Positions 54,104 to 62,494 of a DNA stretch of 64,000 bases are shown piece by piece. The notes under the pieces are model-generated. The model had not been told where the DNA came from and did not search any database. It saw only the letters and a program-made list of their open reading frames with translations. The stretch's first letter is position 1. Each line of letters begins with the position of its first letter. Source of the DNA: Methylovorus mays. Its GTDB lineage: Bacteria > Pseudomonadota > Gammaproteobacteria > Burkholderiales > Methylophilaceae. The position numbers and the translations under genes are program-made. The stretch lies in the NCBI RefSeq assembly GCF_020531915.1, contig NZ_JAJAVG010000007.1:124001-188000 (forward strand), in the 5' to 3' direction.

Positions 54104-55870
54104 TTAACAGAACTCCAAGGGGGCTAAAAAGCCCCTAACCCCACCCGCACTATCGCCTAGGCTCTCCGCTGCACTTTGGCCTAGCATGTTTTGCACCAAT
54201 GGGATTGGCTTGATAACCTCACGCTTCCCCTTAAAGGTAATGCTCCATTGCTCTAACCTCGTTGGCACAACCACTGTGCCGCACTCAATGCCAATGATCT
54301 GATTGCCACTCGGCTCCCTGTAACGGTTAGGCTTGTCGCTCCATACCTTGGCAAGTTGCACAGGCATTTCCTTCCGCTTGCCTAACGGGCCACCCATAAG
54401 CGCCATGAAGGTTTTCCAGTCGCCTTTATCAGCAGCCTCCCAGATAGCCTGCATGTCAGGGCTCAACTCTGCTTTCTTGAGTCGTCGCATTTCCCGATAG
54501 ATGCCGACAGGCGGCCCACCAATTTGCTGATACTGACGAATACCCCATGTGCGCGCCCATGCGGCGATGCGCTTCGCCGATTGCTTGGCGTCTTCGTTGT
54601 AGAGGTCAACATCCATCCCATAGCCATCAAGACCTTTAGCAATGTATTTGGCGATATAGCCCGTTGCACTGCCCTTGGCGGGGTCGATTTTCTCGGCTTT
54701 AAAGCGATGTTCGGCGGCTCCGCGTTCATCGGGGTCCGCCTTTAACGCGTATTCGCGCAATACTTCGGTGAGGCGATTAGATTGATTAGGGCTAACGAAT
54801 AACAGCAAGTGCCAATGTGGCGTGCCGTCATGGTGTGGCTCAACTACCCTGAAGCCGTATACGTAGATGCCCTCTCGCGCCAGTTGCGCCCGTATCTGCG
54901 CCCATAGCTTGCTTAGATACTTCTGGGCTTCCCGAGGTGTGGTCTTGTCGTATTTTGTATTGAGATAGGTTTTGATATTGCCTTTGGCATCTACCCGCGA
55001 TTTATACCGATGCATGCGGGATGGGCAGGTGATGGTATAGAACATGGCCTCATGACCGAGCTCTTTACTGGCCTCTTCGAAGCCACGTATACGTACCATT
55101 AATTCCCCGCGCCTTAGTTTGGGGTTGGCCTGGCTCTTCTCAGCCAGCTCATATAACGAAACCTCTTCGCCCGTACTCTCGTTAACGGCGAAGGTGTTCT
55201 TTAACGTACGTATGTTACGTTGGCTCTGCTGTTGGATAAATTTATAGGATTCATCGCTAACGTATATGTAGCCGTTACGATGCACGAGACCTGTGCTGAC
55301 GGCATAGCCTTCAACGTTACGTACGTATACGTTACGTAACGTACGACGCCACCAGTATTCATCACACAAGCGATTGAGTGCCCCGGTAACCGTCATGCCC
55401 TTTTTGTCTGTTCCTGTAACAGTACCGCCTACGGTTACCGATACCGTTACAGGAACAGACTGAAGCGGCTCATTTAGCAACGCAGGATGAAGGTTGAATC
55501 GTTCCTGTAACAGATACCGTATGCCATAAAGCCCCGCTTCTTCACTCGGGGCCGTATCACGAAGGCGTGCACAACGCTGGCTCAAGTCTTTTGCGCGGGC
55601 ATTCAAGTCATCATCGTTAGCCGCTAGCGGTACGCCTAATTCGGCAAGCTCATCCTGTACATCCAGCAAATACAGATTGGCCCAGCGGCGGCCCTTTATC
55701 TGATATAGCTCCGTATACGTATGCGCTACCGGAATAGCAAAGCTATCCGGGAGGCTACGTAGGGGCTTGCGACGAAACTTAACGTCGCTCCCGTCCTCAT
55801 CAAACTTTGCGGCGATGATTTCCGCAGGCGTGGCATCGTTGGGTAAATAGGAAAATTGGGCGGCGATCAT
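54104..55870 (-). CDS. HUH replication initiator (phage GPA / P2 gpA-like endonuclease)
   Basis: A 588-residue rolling-circle replication protein. The HUH metal motif is in EPHHDGTPHWHLLLF (H352, H354), and the paired catalytic tyrosines are in GYIAKYIAKG (Y405, Y409), as in P2 gene A proteins. A region at ~137-205 is unusually rich in Thr/Val and is coded by DNA full of short inverted repeats, possibly the nicking origin. It would nick the excised circular element and start single-strand replication. It overlaps the alpA-like gene by four bases (ATGA). No capsid or packaging genes accompany it. Confidence 0.88.
   Translation of the reverse strand: MIAAQFSYLPNDATPAEIIAAKFDEDGSDVKFRRKPLRSLPDSFAIPVAHTYTELYQIKGRRWANLYLLDVQDELAELGVPLAANDDDLNARAKDLSQRCARLRDTAPSEEAGLYGIRYLLQERFNLHPALLNEPLQSVPVTVSVTVGGTVTGTDKKGMTVTGALNRLCDEYWWRRTLRNVYVRNVEGYAVSTGLVHRNGYIYVSDESYKFIQQQSQRNIRTLKNTFAVNESTGEEVSLYELAEKSQANPKLRRGELMVRIRGFEEASKELGHEAMFYTITCPSRMHRYKSRVDAKGNIKTYLNTKYDKTTPREAQKYLSKLWAQIRAQLAREGIYVYGFRVVEPHHDGTPHWHLLLFVSPNQSNRLTEVLREYALKADPDERGAAEHRFKAEKIDPAKGSATGYIAKYIAKGLDGYGMDVDLYNEDAKQSAKRIAAWARTWGIRQYQQIGGPPVGIYREMRRLKKAELSPDMQAIWEAADKGDWKTFMALMGGPLGKRKEMPVQLAKVWSDKPNRYREPSGNQIIGIECGTVVVPTRLEQWSITFKGKREVIKPIPLVQNMLGQSAAESLGDSAGGVRGFLAPLEFC
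55310..55520. other. Candidate double-strand origin inside the rep gene
   Basis: A perfect 15-bp inverted repeat (GTCTGTTCCTGTAAC at 55406-55420, complement at 55446-55460) surrounds a 25-base loop. A third copy, GTTCCTGTAACAG, lies at 55501-55513. Just left, 55313-55347 is a run of overlapping ACGTTACGTA/TACGTAACGT palindromes. P2-type initiators nick inside their own gene, which fits. Origin function is inference. Confidence 0.45.
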
Positions 55871-56073
55871 TTGCGCACTCCAGTATCAGAGGTGGAGAGG
55901 CGAACGCGGGATTCGATATAGGCTTGCAAATCCTCCAGCCGATAGCGCACAGCGCGTGCGCCTATCTTGATGAAGGGGACTTTAGCGCCTGCCCAGCGGT
56001 CACGTTCTAGGAAGGCTTTAGACAGGCCCAGGAATTGGGCTGCTTGTTGGGTGTTAAGTAGTTGTGCTTGCAT
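55867..56073 (-). CDS. AlpA-like / excisionase-family DNA-binding protein
   Basis: A 68-residue winged helix-turn-helix protein, MQAQLLNTQQAAQFLGLSKAFLERDRWAGAKVPFIKIGARAVRYRLEDLQAYIESR, the MerR-like fold of AlpA regulators and excisionases. In P4-like elements such proteins control integrase expression and excision. It overlaps rep by four bases, so regulator and initiator form one unit. The gap to the integrase (56074-56332) contains a 24-bp palindrome. Confidence 0.85.
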   Translation of the reverse strand: MQAQLLNTQQAAQFLGLSKAFLERDRWAGAKVPFIKIGARAVRYRLEDLQAYIESRVRLSTSDTGVRK

Positions 56074-56132
56074 GTTCTCGCTCTTTCAAAGTTAAGGAAA
56101 TGCGAGAATGCCTGCACGATATATTTTTGTAG

Positions 56133-56156
56133 ATGGGTGTATACGTATACACCCAT
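56133..56156. promoter_or_regulatory. Perfect 24-bp palindrome upstream of the AlpA-like gene
   Basis: Arms ATGGGTGTATAC and GTATACACCCAT are exactly complementary without a spacer, 60 bp upstream of the alpA-like ATG. Probably the operator of the AlpA-like protein or another element regulator. Confidence 0.6.
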
Positions 56157-56332
56157 TGACAAAGAAGAAGGCTGATTTAATGCGGGTTTTCGAGGAATTG
56201 AGTTTTTAAAATATTTTTTACTTGCTGGTGATTGATTGTCTGTGATAGTGACTGATGCAGATGGCGCACACATCTAAGCATTCCTCCGCGATTTGGGGGG
56301 GTGGGTGTTTTCTTAGTGCGCGTTGGCTTGTG

Positions 56333-57532
56333 CTAGGCGTTCATGGCGGCCAATAGATAATCCGTTATCCGTTGCATAGGCGCCCTTAGGCGTTCTGCAT
56401 CGCCAATAATGTACCCGGCAGTCACATCATTCGCCATTTTGTGATTGGCTAATCGTTTAAGTGCATACGCGGATATATCCAAGCTTTCCGCGATCGTGAT
56501 GAATGTGCGCCGTAAATCATGCGGTGTAAACGACACGCCTGAGGCTTCAATCACTTTTTTCATCTGCTTACCGGGGTCATCCATATACCCTTTGGCACCA
56601 GAACCGGGAAACACGAATAAGCTTTGCCCCTGATTTTGCTCATACCGTGCTTTGAGCAGATCAAACAGAAAGTCACTCAATGGCAAGGTGTGAGGCTGTC
56701 GATTCTTGGGATCGGGCACCGTTAAGGTTTTGGCCTTGAGGTCTACATATTCCCACCTCAGCCCTAAAGCCTCCTCGCGGCGTAGGCCTGTAAAAATCAA
56801 TAGTAATAGGTAGTCCTTTACCGCATGCCGATTAATGCCGTTAGAGGTCTCAGGAAGTGCGTTAACGGCCTTAAACCATGCAGGTAGCTCATGGGCTTTA
56901 ATGACGGTCTGCCGTCGATCTACGCGATACCATGACCGCGTCTGTGATAGGCGCTTGATCGGATTGTCCGAAATAATCGGGTTCCCTTCGGAGTCCTCAT
57001 ATTGCCCAATGGCAAAATTGAAGATGGCGCGCATGAAGCGCATGGCAAGATTGGCTTGGGCTTCACTGCGTTCACCAATCTGCCGATGCTTGCGCTCGAT
57101 GAGGTCTTTCGTAATGTCCGCTAGGGGCTTGTTCTGCCACTCCTCGAAATAGGTTTTCATGAAACGGGAGTAATCGTAGACGGTTCTGGGCTTTAGGCTA
57201 TTACGTGCCTTAAGGTAAGCATCGAACACTTGCTGAAGTGTGACGCTTTTAGCCCTTTTGGCTTTATCTGCGTCATTAGGGTTAATGCCACCGGCAATCA
57301 TCCCTAAAATGTTTTTGGCTTGTTGTCTGGCTTGCTCTGCGGTAAACACACCATGATGGCCGATGGTTACCCGTACCGTTTTATTATTGACCTTGCCTTC
57401 CGCGAAGTAGACTTTACTGCCAGTGCCGACGCGCAGCCCAAAGCCTTTCAATTCGGTATCGCGGTAAAACATTTGCCCCGAGTCGGGGTTGGGGATGGAG
57501 TCCACAAGGGATTTGGTGAGTTTGTGTGCCAT
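56333..57532 (-). CDS. Tyrosine integrase (P4-like, DUF4102 N-terminus)
   Basis: About 399 residues from ATG 57532 (MAHKLTKSLVDSIPN); a start at 57559 would add nine residues that overlap a putative arm site. The N-terminal DUF4102-like domain (FYRDTELKGFGLRVGTGSKVYF) is followed by a SAM-like core-binding domain and the catalytic domain with Arg in FTGLRREEALGLRWEYVDL, K (~276), H-x-x-R in FTPHDLRRTFIT, H in ANHKMANDV, and the nucleophile Tyr in TAGYIIGD. All catalytic residues are present. It lies beside attR and is expected to recombine the tRNA-Lys 3' end. Confidence 0.95.
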   Translation of the reverse strand: MAHKLTKSLVDSIPNPDSGQMFYRDTELKGFGLRVGTGSKVYFAEGKVNNKTVRVTIGHHGVFTAEQARQQAKNILGMIAGGINPNDADKAKRAKSVTLQQVFDAYLKARNSLKPRTVYDYSRFMKTYFEEWQNKPLADITKDLIERKHRQIGERSEAQANLAMRFMRAIFNFAIGQYEDSEGNPIISDNPIKRLSQTRSWYRVDRRQTVIKAHELPAWFKAVNALPETSNGINRHAVKDYLLLLIFTGLRREEALGLRWEYVDLKAKTLTVPDPKNRQPHTLPLSDFLFDLLKARYEQNQGQSLFVFPGSGAKGYMDDPGKQMKKVIEASGVSFTPHDLRRTFITIAESLDISAYALKRLANHKMANDVTAGYIIGDAERLRAPMQRITDYLLAAMNA

Positions 57533-57566
57533 GGCTACTAACCGTAATTTAGTAGCCATATAGTAG
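57533..57566. promoter_or_regulatory. Putative integrase arm-type site, right, with inverted repeat at the int start
   Basis: GGCTACTAA (57533-57541) and TTAGTAGCC (57549-57557) form an inverted repeat, and TAGTAGCCATATAGTAG (57550-57566) repeats the left-end site. Position over the integrase start suggests both recombination and autoregulation. Confidence 0.5.
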
Positions 57567-57686
57567 ACTGGATATTTAAAACAACGTCAACAGTCCTCAA
57601 TGAATATAAAACATTAATTCATTAAAAACATAAAGTTATAAAACATTTTAAAACACGATAAAATCCAATAAAACTTATTTTATAGA

Positions 57687-57733
57687 ACTCTTAATCCGTT
57701 TGTCCGGGGTTCGATCCCCCGATCTCCCACCAA
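57687..57733 (+). mobile_element. Right attachment site (attR)
   Basis: Exact 47-bp copy of the tRNA-Lys 3' part. It lacks the acceptor 5' strand and the D-arm, so it is not a second tRNA gene. Confidence 0.92.
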
Positions 57734-57737
57734 AAAC

Positions 57738-57766
57738 AAAGGCTTGTGCTCTGCACAGGCCTTTTT
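57738..57766 (+). terminator. Original tRNA-Lys terminator, now outside attR
   Basis: AAAGGCTTGTGC/GCACAGGCCTTT (one G-T pair) with TTTTTT, 5 bases beyond the attachment repeat. Before integration it would have ended tRNA-Lys transcription. Confidence 0.82.
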
Positions 57767-57946
57767 TATTTGCCTGGATTGCTTCACATTCACGGGCAAC
57801 ACTGCCCGGCTATCATCAGCCGTCACACCGGATTCCTGCATGTCGTTCAGCGAAAGCAAAACCTTTATCGGCAACGCCAGTCTCATATGACAACAGCATC
57901 ATCAGTATAATCGGTTTTTCAGAAAATCAGGTCAGGAGCAAAGCGC

Positions 57947-58141
57947 ATGGAGACATTCAAGGTAGAAGGCATGGTATGCGGCGGCTGCGTTAATGCTGTT
58001 ACCCGGGCGATTCAGAACGAGGATGCCGGGGCCAGGGTGGAGGTCGATCTGGCCAGCGGCAAGTTGACAACCGAAAGCGCGCTCAGCAAGCAGCAGGTCG
58101 CTGCCATTATCGAAGAAGCGGGTTACACGGTAGTAGGGTAA
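57947..58141 (+). CDS. Heavy-metal-associated (CopZ-like) metallochaperone
   Basis: A 64-residue HMA-domain protein with the GMVCGGCVNAV metal-binding motif (MxCxxC-type) near the N-terminus and the beta-alpha-beta-beta-alpha-beta length of copper chaperones. It probably binds Cu(I) in the cytoplasm. CAGGAG lies 9 bases before the ATG and TATAAT at 57906-57911 could be its -10. It stands alone; no copper ATPase is adjacent. The metal is inferred from family. Confidence 0.88.
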   Translation: METFKVEGMVCGGCVNAVTRAIQNEDAGARVEVDLASGKLTTESALSKQQVAAIIEEAGYTVVG

Positions 58142-58192
58142 CCATAGGAGCAGTGGCCTGCCATCAGATCGCCAGGCCCATTTCCAGCCCAT

Positions 58193-58222
58193 AAAAAAGC
58201 CGACGTTTCAGCCGGCTTTTTT
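58193..58222. terminator. Bidirectional terminator between the metallochaperone and cheZ
   Basis: AAAAAGCCG...CGGCTTTTTT hairpin with A- and T-runs on either side, placed between two convergent genes. Confidence 0.88.
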
Positions 58223-58274
58223 CATTCAGTACTGCAGTCAGCATCACGCTGATACAGCTGCATCCTGCGCGGGT

Positions 58275-58940
58275 TCAGAACCCCAGGCTATCGAGCAGAT
58301 CATCCACTTGTGCCTGGCTCGCCACCACATCGACCGCGTTCGGGTCAATCTGTGGACCATTCAGCAGGCCGGTGTCGGCTTCTTTCTTGGGCACATTGAT
58401 ATGGCCTGGCGAGAAGTCGATCAGCACTTGTACCAACTGCTGTTCCAGATCCTGCGCCAGCGTAGTGATTTTCTTGATCACCTGACCGGTAAGATCCTGA
58501 AAATCCTGCGCCATCATGATTTCCATCAGCAAGTCCTTGGTTTCAGAGGTGTTCTTCACTGTCTGATCCAGAAAAGCCATGGTATCGGTCGCAATCGCAT
58601 CATATTGGCTCTTGAGCGCCGGGGTTGCCAGCAAGGCATCCCAACGCTTCTGCAGATCGGCTGCCTGGGTCGACAAGGCATTTTGCAGGGGGGTGGCGAC
58701 ATCGGTGGCATTCAGCACGCGCTCGGCCGCTTGCTCGGTCATCTTGGCCACATAATTCAGGCGTTCGCGCGCATCGGGGATTTCTGAGGCGGCTTTTTCC
58801 AGTATTTTGTCAAAGCCCAGACCGGAGAGATTGTCGTGCAGGGCCCGCGTGACATGGCCGATACGGTTGAGGATTTCGTCGTTGGTATTCACTGGAGCTG
58901 CCGACGAGCTGTTGTCTTCAGAAGTAAGAGGCTCGCTCAT
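58275..58940 (-). CDS. cheZ: Protein phosphatase CheZ
   Basis: A 221-residue CheZ, which dephosphorylates CheY-P. A long four-helix-bundle region includes LLMEIMMAQDFQDLTGQVIKKI with the catalytic Gln (DFQDLTGQ), and the C-terminal CheY-binding peptide is VDDLLDSLGF. ATG 58940 has AGGGG upstream and lies one base after the cheY stop; the longer frame to 58991 overlaps cheY without similarity. Last gene of the chemotaxis operon. Confidence 0.94.
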   Translation of the reverse strand: MSEPLTSEDNSSSAAPVNTNDEILNRIGHVTRALHDNLSGLGFDKILEKAASEIPDARERLNYVAKMTEQAAERVLNATDVATPLQNALSTQAADLQKRWDALLATPALKSQYDAIATDTMAFLDQTVKNTSETKDLLMEIMMAQDFQDLTGQVIKKITTLAQDLEQQLVQVLIDFSPGHINVPKKEADTGLLNGPQIDPNAVDVVASQAQVDDLLDSLGF

Positions 58941-58941
58941 G

Positions 58942-59340
58942 TTATGCCCCTGACTTTTCCAGTTTTTCAAAGATTTTCGCGAGCTTCTCATCCAGCGTGG
59001 CAGCCGTAAATGGCTTCACCACATAGCCGTTGGCACCGGCCTGGGCAGCGGCGATGATGTTTTCCTTCTTGGCTTCTGCCGTCACCATCAGCACGGGCAG
59101 CGATGACAAGGTGGGGTCGGCGCGGATTTCCTTCAGCATGGTCAGGCCATCCATGTTCGGCATGTTCCAGTCGGACACGACAAACTCAAAATTGCCGCCA
59201 CGCAGCTTGCTGAGGGCCATGACGCCATCTTCGGCTTCATCGACATTGGTATAGCCCAGCTCCTTGAGCAGGTTGCGCACAATTCGGCGCATGGTTGAAA
59301 AGTCATCAACCACGAGAAATTTGGTATTTGGATTAGCCAT
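58942..59340 (-). CDS. cheY: Chemotaxis response regulator CheY
   Basis: A 132-residue single receiver domain. Acidic pair in [22 protein letters not shown], phosphoacceptor Asp in [17 protein letters not shown], Thr/Ala in [15 protein letters not shown], and Lys in [15 protein letters not shown]. Its phosphorylated form binds the flagellar motor switch. It follows cheB by 147 bp. Confidence 0.97.
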   Translation of the reverse strand: MANPNTKFLVVDDFSTMRRIVRNLLKELGYTNVDEAEDGVMALSKLRGGNFEFVVSDWNMPNMDGLTMLKEIRADPTLSSLPVLMVTAEAKKENIIAAAQAGANGYVVKPFTAATLDEKLAKIFEKLEKSGA

Positions 59341-59487
59341 CTAAAACTCCATAGTTATGTGCTGCCATGATTCAATCAGGCTGATCCGTGATGTTAGCGA
59401 ATTGAATCATGTTACCGAGCATTGATTAAGGTCTTACCTTGTTTATCGTCCAAAACCGGGCAAGCTTTAATCAGCATCTTAGCAAAA

Positions 59488-60564
59488 TTACACACGCAGC
59501 GACTGCGAGCTGTTGGCCATCAGGTACGCCAGCACGCGTGAAGGCATGTCACGCAGGTGAAGTTCCTCATCCACACCACCGTGCGCTACCGCTTCGCGCG
59601 GCATGCCATAGACCACGCAGCTCTCTTCATTCTGCGCAAAATTGTAGGCACCTGCCTCCTTCATGGCGCGCATGCCGAGGGCGCCATCCTTGCCCATGCC
59701 GGTCATGATCACGCCAATGGCATTTTTACCAGCCTGTGCGGCCGCCGAGTCAAACAGCACATCCACGGATGGCTTGTGACGACTCACCGGCGCGGCATCG
59801 CTTAACTCAGTGACGTAGTTGGCGCCACTGCGTGCCAGCAGCAAATGTTTGTCGCCGGGCGCGATAAAGGCATGCCCCGGCAGGATACGTTCACCACCTT
59901 GCGCTTCGGCAACCGAAATCTGACACAAGGAATCCAGGCGATTGGCAAACGAGCGGGTAAAGCCGGCTGGCATGTGCTGGGTGATCAGGATGCCTGGACA
60001 GTCAGGCGGCATTTCCATCAGGAATGATTTGATCGCTTCCGTTCCACCTGTGGAGGCGCCAATAATGATCAGCTTTTCACTACTGATCAGCGGGTTGCGG
60101 ATGGAGGCATTCTGCTGTGGTGCACCGGGGGCAGGTGCGGTGCTACGTGGCGCGAGGGTTGAGATACGGGCTTGCTTGGCAGCGCGGATCTTGTCTGCAA
60201 TGAGGTCGGCGTATTCACGGATGCCATCACTGATGGCGAGCTTGGGTTTGGTGACGAAATCAATGGCGCCAAGTTCCAGCGCGCGCATGGTGATTTCCGA
60301 GCCACGCTCGGTCAGGGTGGAGACCATCACCACTGGCATGGGCCGCAGGCGCATCAGGCGTTCCAGAAAATCCAATCCATCCATCTTCGGCATTTCCACA
60401 TCCAGCGTCAGCACGTCAGGATTGGTTTGCTTGATCAAATCACGCGCGATCAACGGATCCGGCGCAGTGGCGACCACTTCCATGTCGGGCTGACTGTTAA
60501 TGATCTCCGTCAACAGGCTGCGTATCAAGGCGGAGTCATCTATCACCAATACTTTGATCTTCAT
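59488..60564 (-). CDS. cheB: Chemotaxis methylesterase / deamidase CheB
   Basis: A 358-residue CheB: an N-terminal receiver ([39 protein letters not shown]), a linker (~135-165), and a methylesterase domain with the catalytic Ser in [12 protein letters not shown], His in [18 protein letters not shown] and Asp in [15 protein letters not shown]. It removes methyl groups from chemoreceptors and so drives adaptation. Confidence 0.97.
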   Translation of the reverse strand: MKIKVLVIDDSALIRSLLTEIINSQPDMEVVATAPDPLIARDLIKQTNPDVLTLDVEMPKMDGLDFLERLMRLRPMPVVMVSTLTERGSEITMRALELGAIDFVTKPKLAISDGIREYADLIADKIRAAKQARISTLAPRSTAPAPGAPQQNASIRNPLISSEKLIIIGASTGGTEAIKSFLMEMPPDCPGILITQHMPAGFTRSFANRLDSLCQISVAEAQGGERILPGHAFIAPGDKHLLLARSGANYVTELSDAAPVSRHKPSVDVLFDSAAAQAGKNAIGVIMTGMGKDGALGMRAMKEAGAYNFAQNEESCVVYGMPREAVAHGGVDEELHLRDMPSRVLAYLMANSSQSLRV

Positions 60565-60612
60565 TCTGCGTAATCTCTTCCCTAATTTTTTTTGTTATAT
60601 GTTGATTAATGG

Positions 60613-61218
60613 TTAAAACAGCTCAACCTCACCACCCACACTGTCCGTCTTGAGGCGGCTTGCGTATGTTTCTTCGCGCTTGATAAGCGTGTAATTGTTC
60701 AGCTGCTTGAGCTTCTTGACCAATACTTTACCCGTTTTCGGGAAAAAGTAGACTTTGCGCGGATAGATATCATTGAGGTCTTCACCGGTGACCTTGATGT
60801 TTTCATCCTTGAGGAACTGGCGCACGAACAGCGCGTTGCGTTCGCCCACGTTCATGGAAGTAAAACTGCGCAGCACATTGCCGCCACCAAAAATCTTGGC
60901 TTCGAGATTTTCGCGGCGCGCACCATTGCGCAACAGCTGGTTGATCAGCACTTCCATGGCATAGGCGCCATAGCGCATGGATTCCGACGCCGGGTTGTCT
61001 TTATCGGCATTGCCGCCATCGGGCAACATGAAATGGTTCATGCCGCCTATGCCGGAGACGGTATCGCGAATACAGGCCGATACACAGGAACCCAGCACGG
61101 TGACAATCACCATGTCCTTGTCGGTGTAGTAATACTCGCCGGGTGATATCTTGGCGGCATCGCAATCGAAGGTGCGATCGTAGTAGAGCGACGTCGAGAT
61201 TTCTTCATTCACTACCAT
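60613..61218 (-). CDS. cheD: Chemoreceptor glutamine deamidase CheD
   Basis: A 201-residue CheD. The catalytic Cys is in VTVLGSCVSACIRD and the His in GIGGMNHFMLPDGG; AKIFGGGNVLRSF follows. It deamidates receptor glutamines. The gene lies between cheR (2 bp upstream) and cheB, the usual order in betaproteobacteria. Confidence 0.96.
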   Translation of the reverse strand: MVVNEEISTSLYYDRTFDCDAAKISPGEYYYTDKDMVIVTVLGSCVSACIRDTVSGIGGMNHFMLPDGGNADKDNPASESMRYGAYAMEVLINQLLRNGARRENLEAKIFGGGNVLRSFTSMNVGERNALFVRQFLKDENIKVTGEDLNDIYPRKVYFFPKTGKVLVKKLKQLNNYTLIKREETYASRLKTDSVGGEVELF

Positions 61219-61220
61219 AG

Positions 61221-62114
61221 TTACACCGTCTCCCTTGCCAGTCGGCTCAAGGCAGACTCCGTGGCCGCACCTGCGGAGGCAGGATTCAGCTCATAGACGG
61301 TTTTCCCACGCAGCTTGATGTCGTGTGACACGTACAGGAAGTTTTCAGAATGGCCCGCAAACAGCAAGCCATGCGGCTTCATCAACGGCACAAATTTGCT
61401 AATGATCTTGGCCTGTGTCGGCTTGTCGAAATAAATCATGACATTGCGACAGAAAATCGCGTCAAACGGCTCTTTCAAGGGCCAGTCATCTGCCAGCAGA
61501 TTCACCTGTTGAAAGGTTATCAGGTCGCGCAATTCATTGCGCACGCGTACCAGGCCTTCCTGCGCGCCCTTGCCCCGCAGGAAGAACGCCTTGCAACGTT
61601 CGGGGGACATCTTGCTGATACGGTCTTCCGGATACACACCACGCGCGGCAGTCGCCAGCACATTGGTATCAATGTCAGAAGCAATAATGGAGACAGGCGG
61701 ATGCAGGGTGCCAAACGCTTCGCATGCGGTCATGGCAATCGAGTACGGTTCCTCGCCCGTCGAACTGGCAGAACACCAGATGGTAATGGGTTTTTGCAAA
61801 TGGACCAGATGTTCGGCCAGCACCGGAAAATGGTGCTCCTCGCGAAAAAACGAGGTCAGATTGGTCGTGAGCGCATTGGTAAAAGCTTCCCACTCGTCCG
61901 GATTGGCATTGCTTTCCAGCGCATCCAGATAATACTTGAACGAATTCATGCCCAGGGCACGCAGACGGCGGCCGATCCGGCTATAGACCATATCGACCTT
62001 GGCTTCGGATAATGAGATACCAGCACGGGCATAAATCAATTTCCGTACTTTTTCGAAGTCCTGTTGCGTAAACTCGAACTCGCGCTCACCACCATGGCTG
62101 GATTTCGTTACCAT
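61221..62114 (-). CDS. cheR: Chemoreceptor methyltransferase CheR
   Basis: A 297-residue SAM-dependent methyltransferase. The N-terminal alpha domain has FEKVRKLIYARAGISLSEAKVDMVYSRIGRRLRALG; the catalytic domain has FFREEHHFPVL, CSASSTGEEPYSIAM, IIASDIDTNVL and IFCRNVMIYFDKPTQ. It methylates receptor glutamates. No C-terminal pentapeptide-binding extension is seen. Confidence 0.97.
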   Translation of the reverse strand: MVTKSSHGGEREFEFTQQDFEKVRKLIYARAGISLSEAKVDMVYSRIGRRLRALGMNSFKYYLDALESNANPDEWEAFTNALTTNLTSFFREEHHFPVLAEHLVHLQKPITIWCSASSTGEEPYSIAMTACEAFGTLHPPVSIIASDIDTNVLATAARGVYPEDRISKMSPERCKAFFLRGKGAQEGLVRVRNELRDLITFQQVNLLADDWPLKEPFDAIFCRNVMIYFDKPTQAKIISKFVPLMKPHGLLFAGHSENFLYVSHDIKLRGKTVYELNPASAGAATESALSRLARETV

Positions 62115-62494
62115 ATTTAACCTTGTTTTCTTTTCAACCCATCAAGCGCTTGCCACCCGGTCAGCATGATCTGATCGCTCTCTAACCTGCGGGCAACATC
62201 GCAAACAGCATCGCATGAATATGTGCGACAGGGAATCAGACGCTGCCGCAAACTGCACCCCTTAGGTCCAATGGCACATAATGAACATGGCAGGTGGAAG
62301 GTCGCACGTAGCATAGACCAGCAGCGCAGCCATCATCAGGCGACCTAGCCGAATCAAAAACAGGATAATGCATGGCTCTCTCCACCTGGCACTGGGCAAT
62401 GTCCTGTGTTGGCATTACCTCTCGGTTATTGCACTGACAAACCTGGCGCCGGAAAAATCAGACTCCGGCCTGTCAGCGTATCGCGTTTACCGCC
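62115..62494. other. Gap between cheR and the chemoreceptor gene
   Basis: About 380 bp with no plausible gene, no strong terminator and no promoter element I recognise. Small frames here have no Shine-Dalgarno and odd composition. Confidence 0.5.

Noticed and set aside
54114-54135. GGGGCT/AGCCCC hairpin at the end of rep as terminator
   Set aside because: No T-run on either strand after the stem, and it lies within the last codons; the only convincing terminator here belongs to the tracrRNA.
54263-54280. TTGGCACAACCACTGTG as a further sigma-54 promoter
   Set aside because: It has the -24 half but no TTGC at the right distance, and it lies inside the rep gene.
57687-57733. Second tRNA-Lys gene at the right end
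   Set aside because: Only the 3' 46 tRNA bases are present; the preceding sequence cannot form an acceptor stem or D-arm. It is attR.
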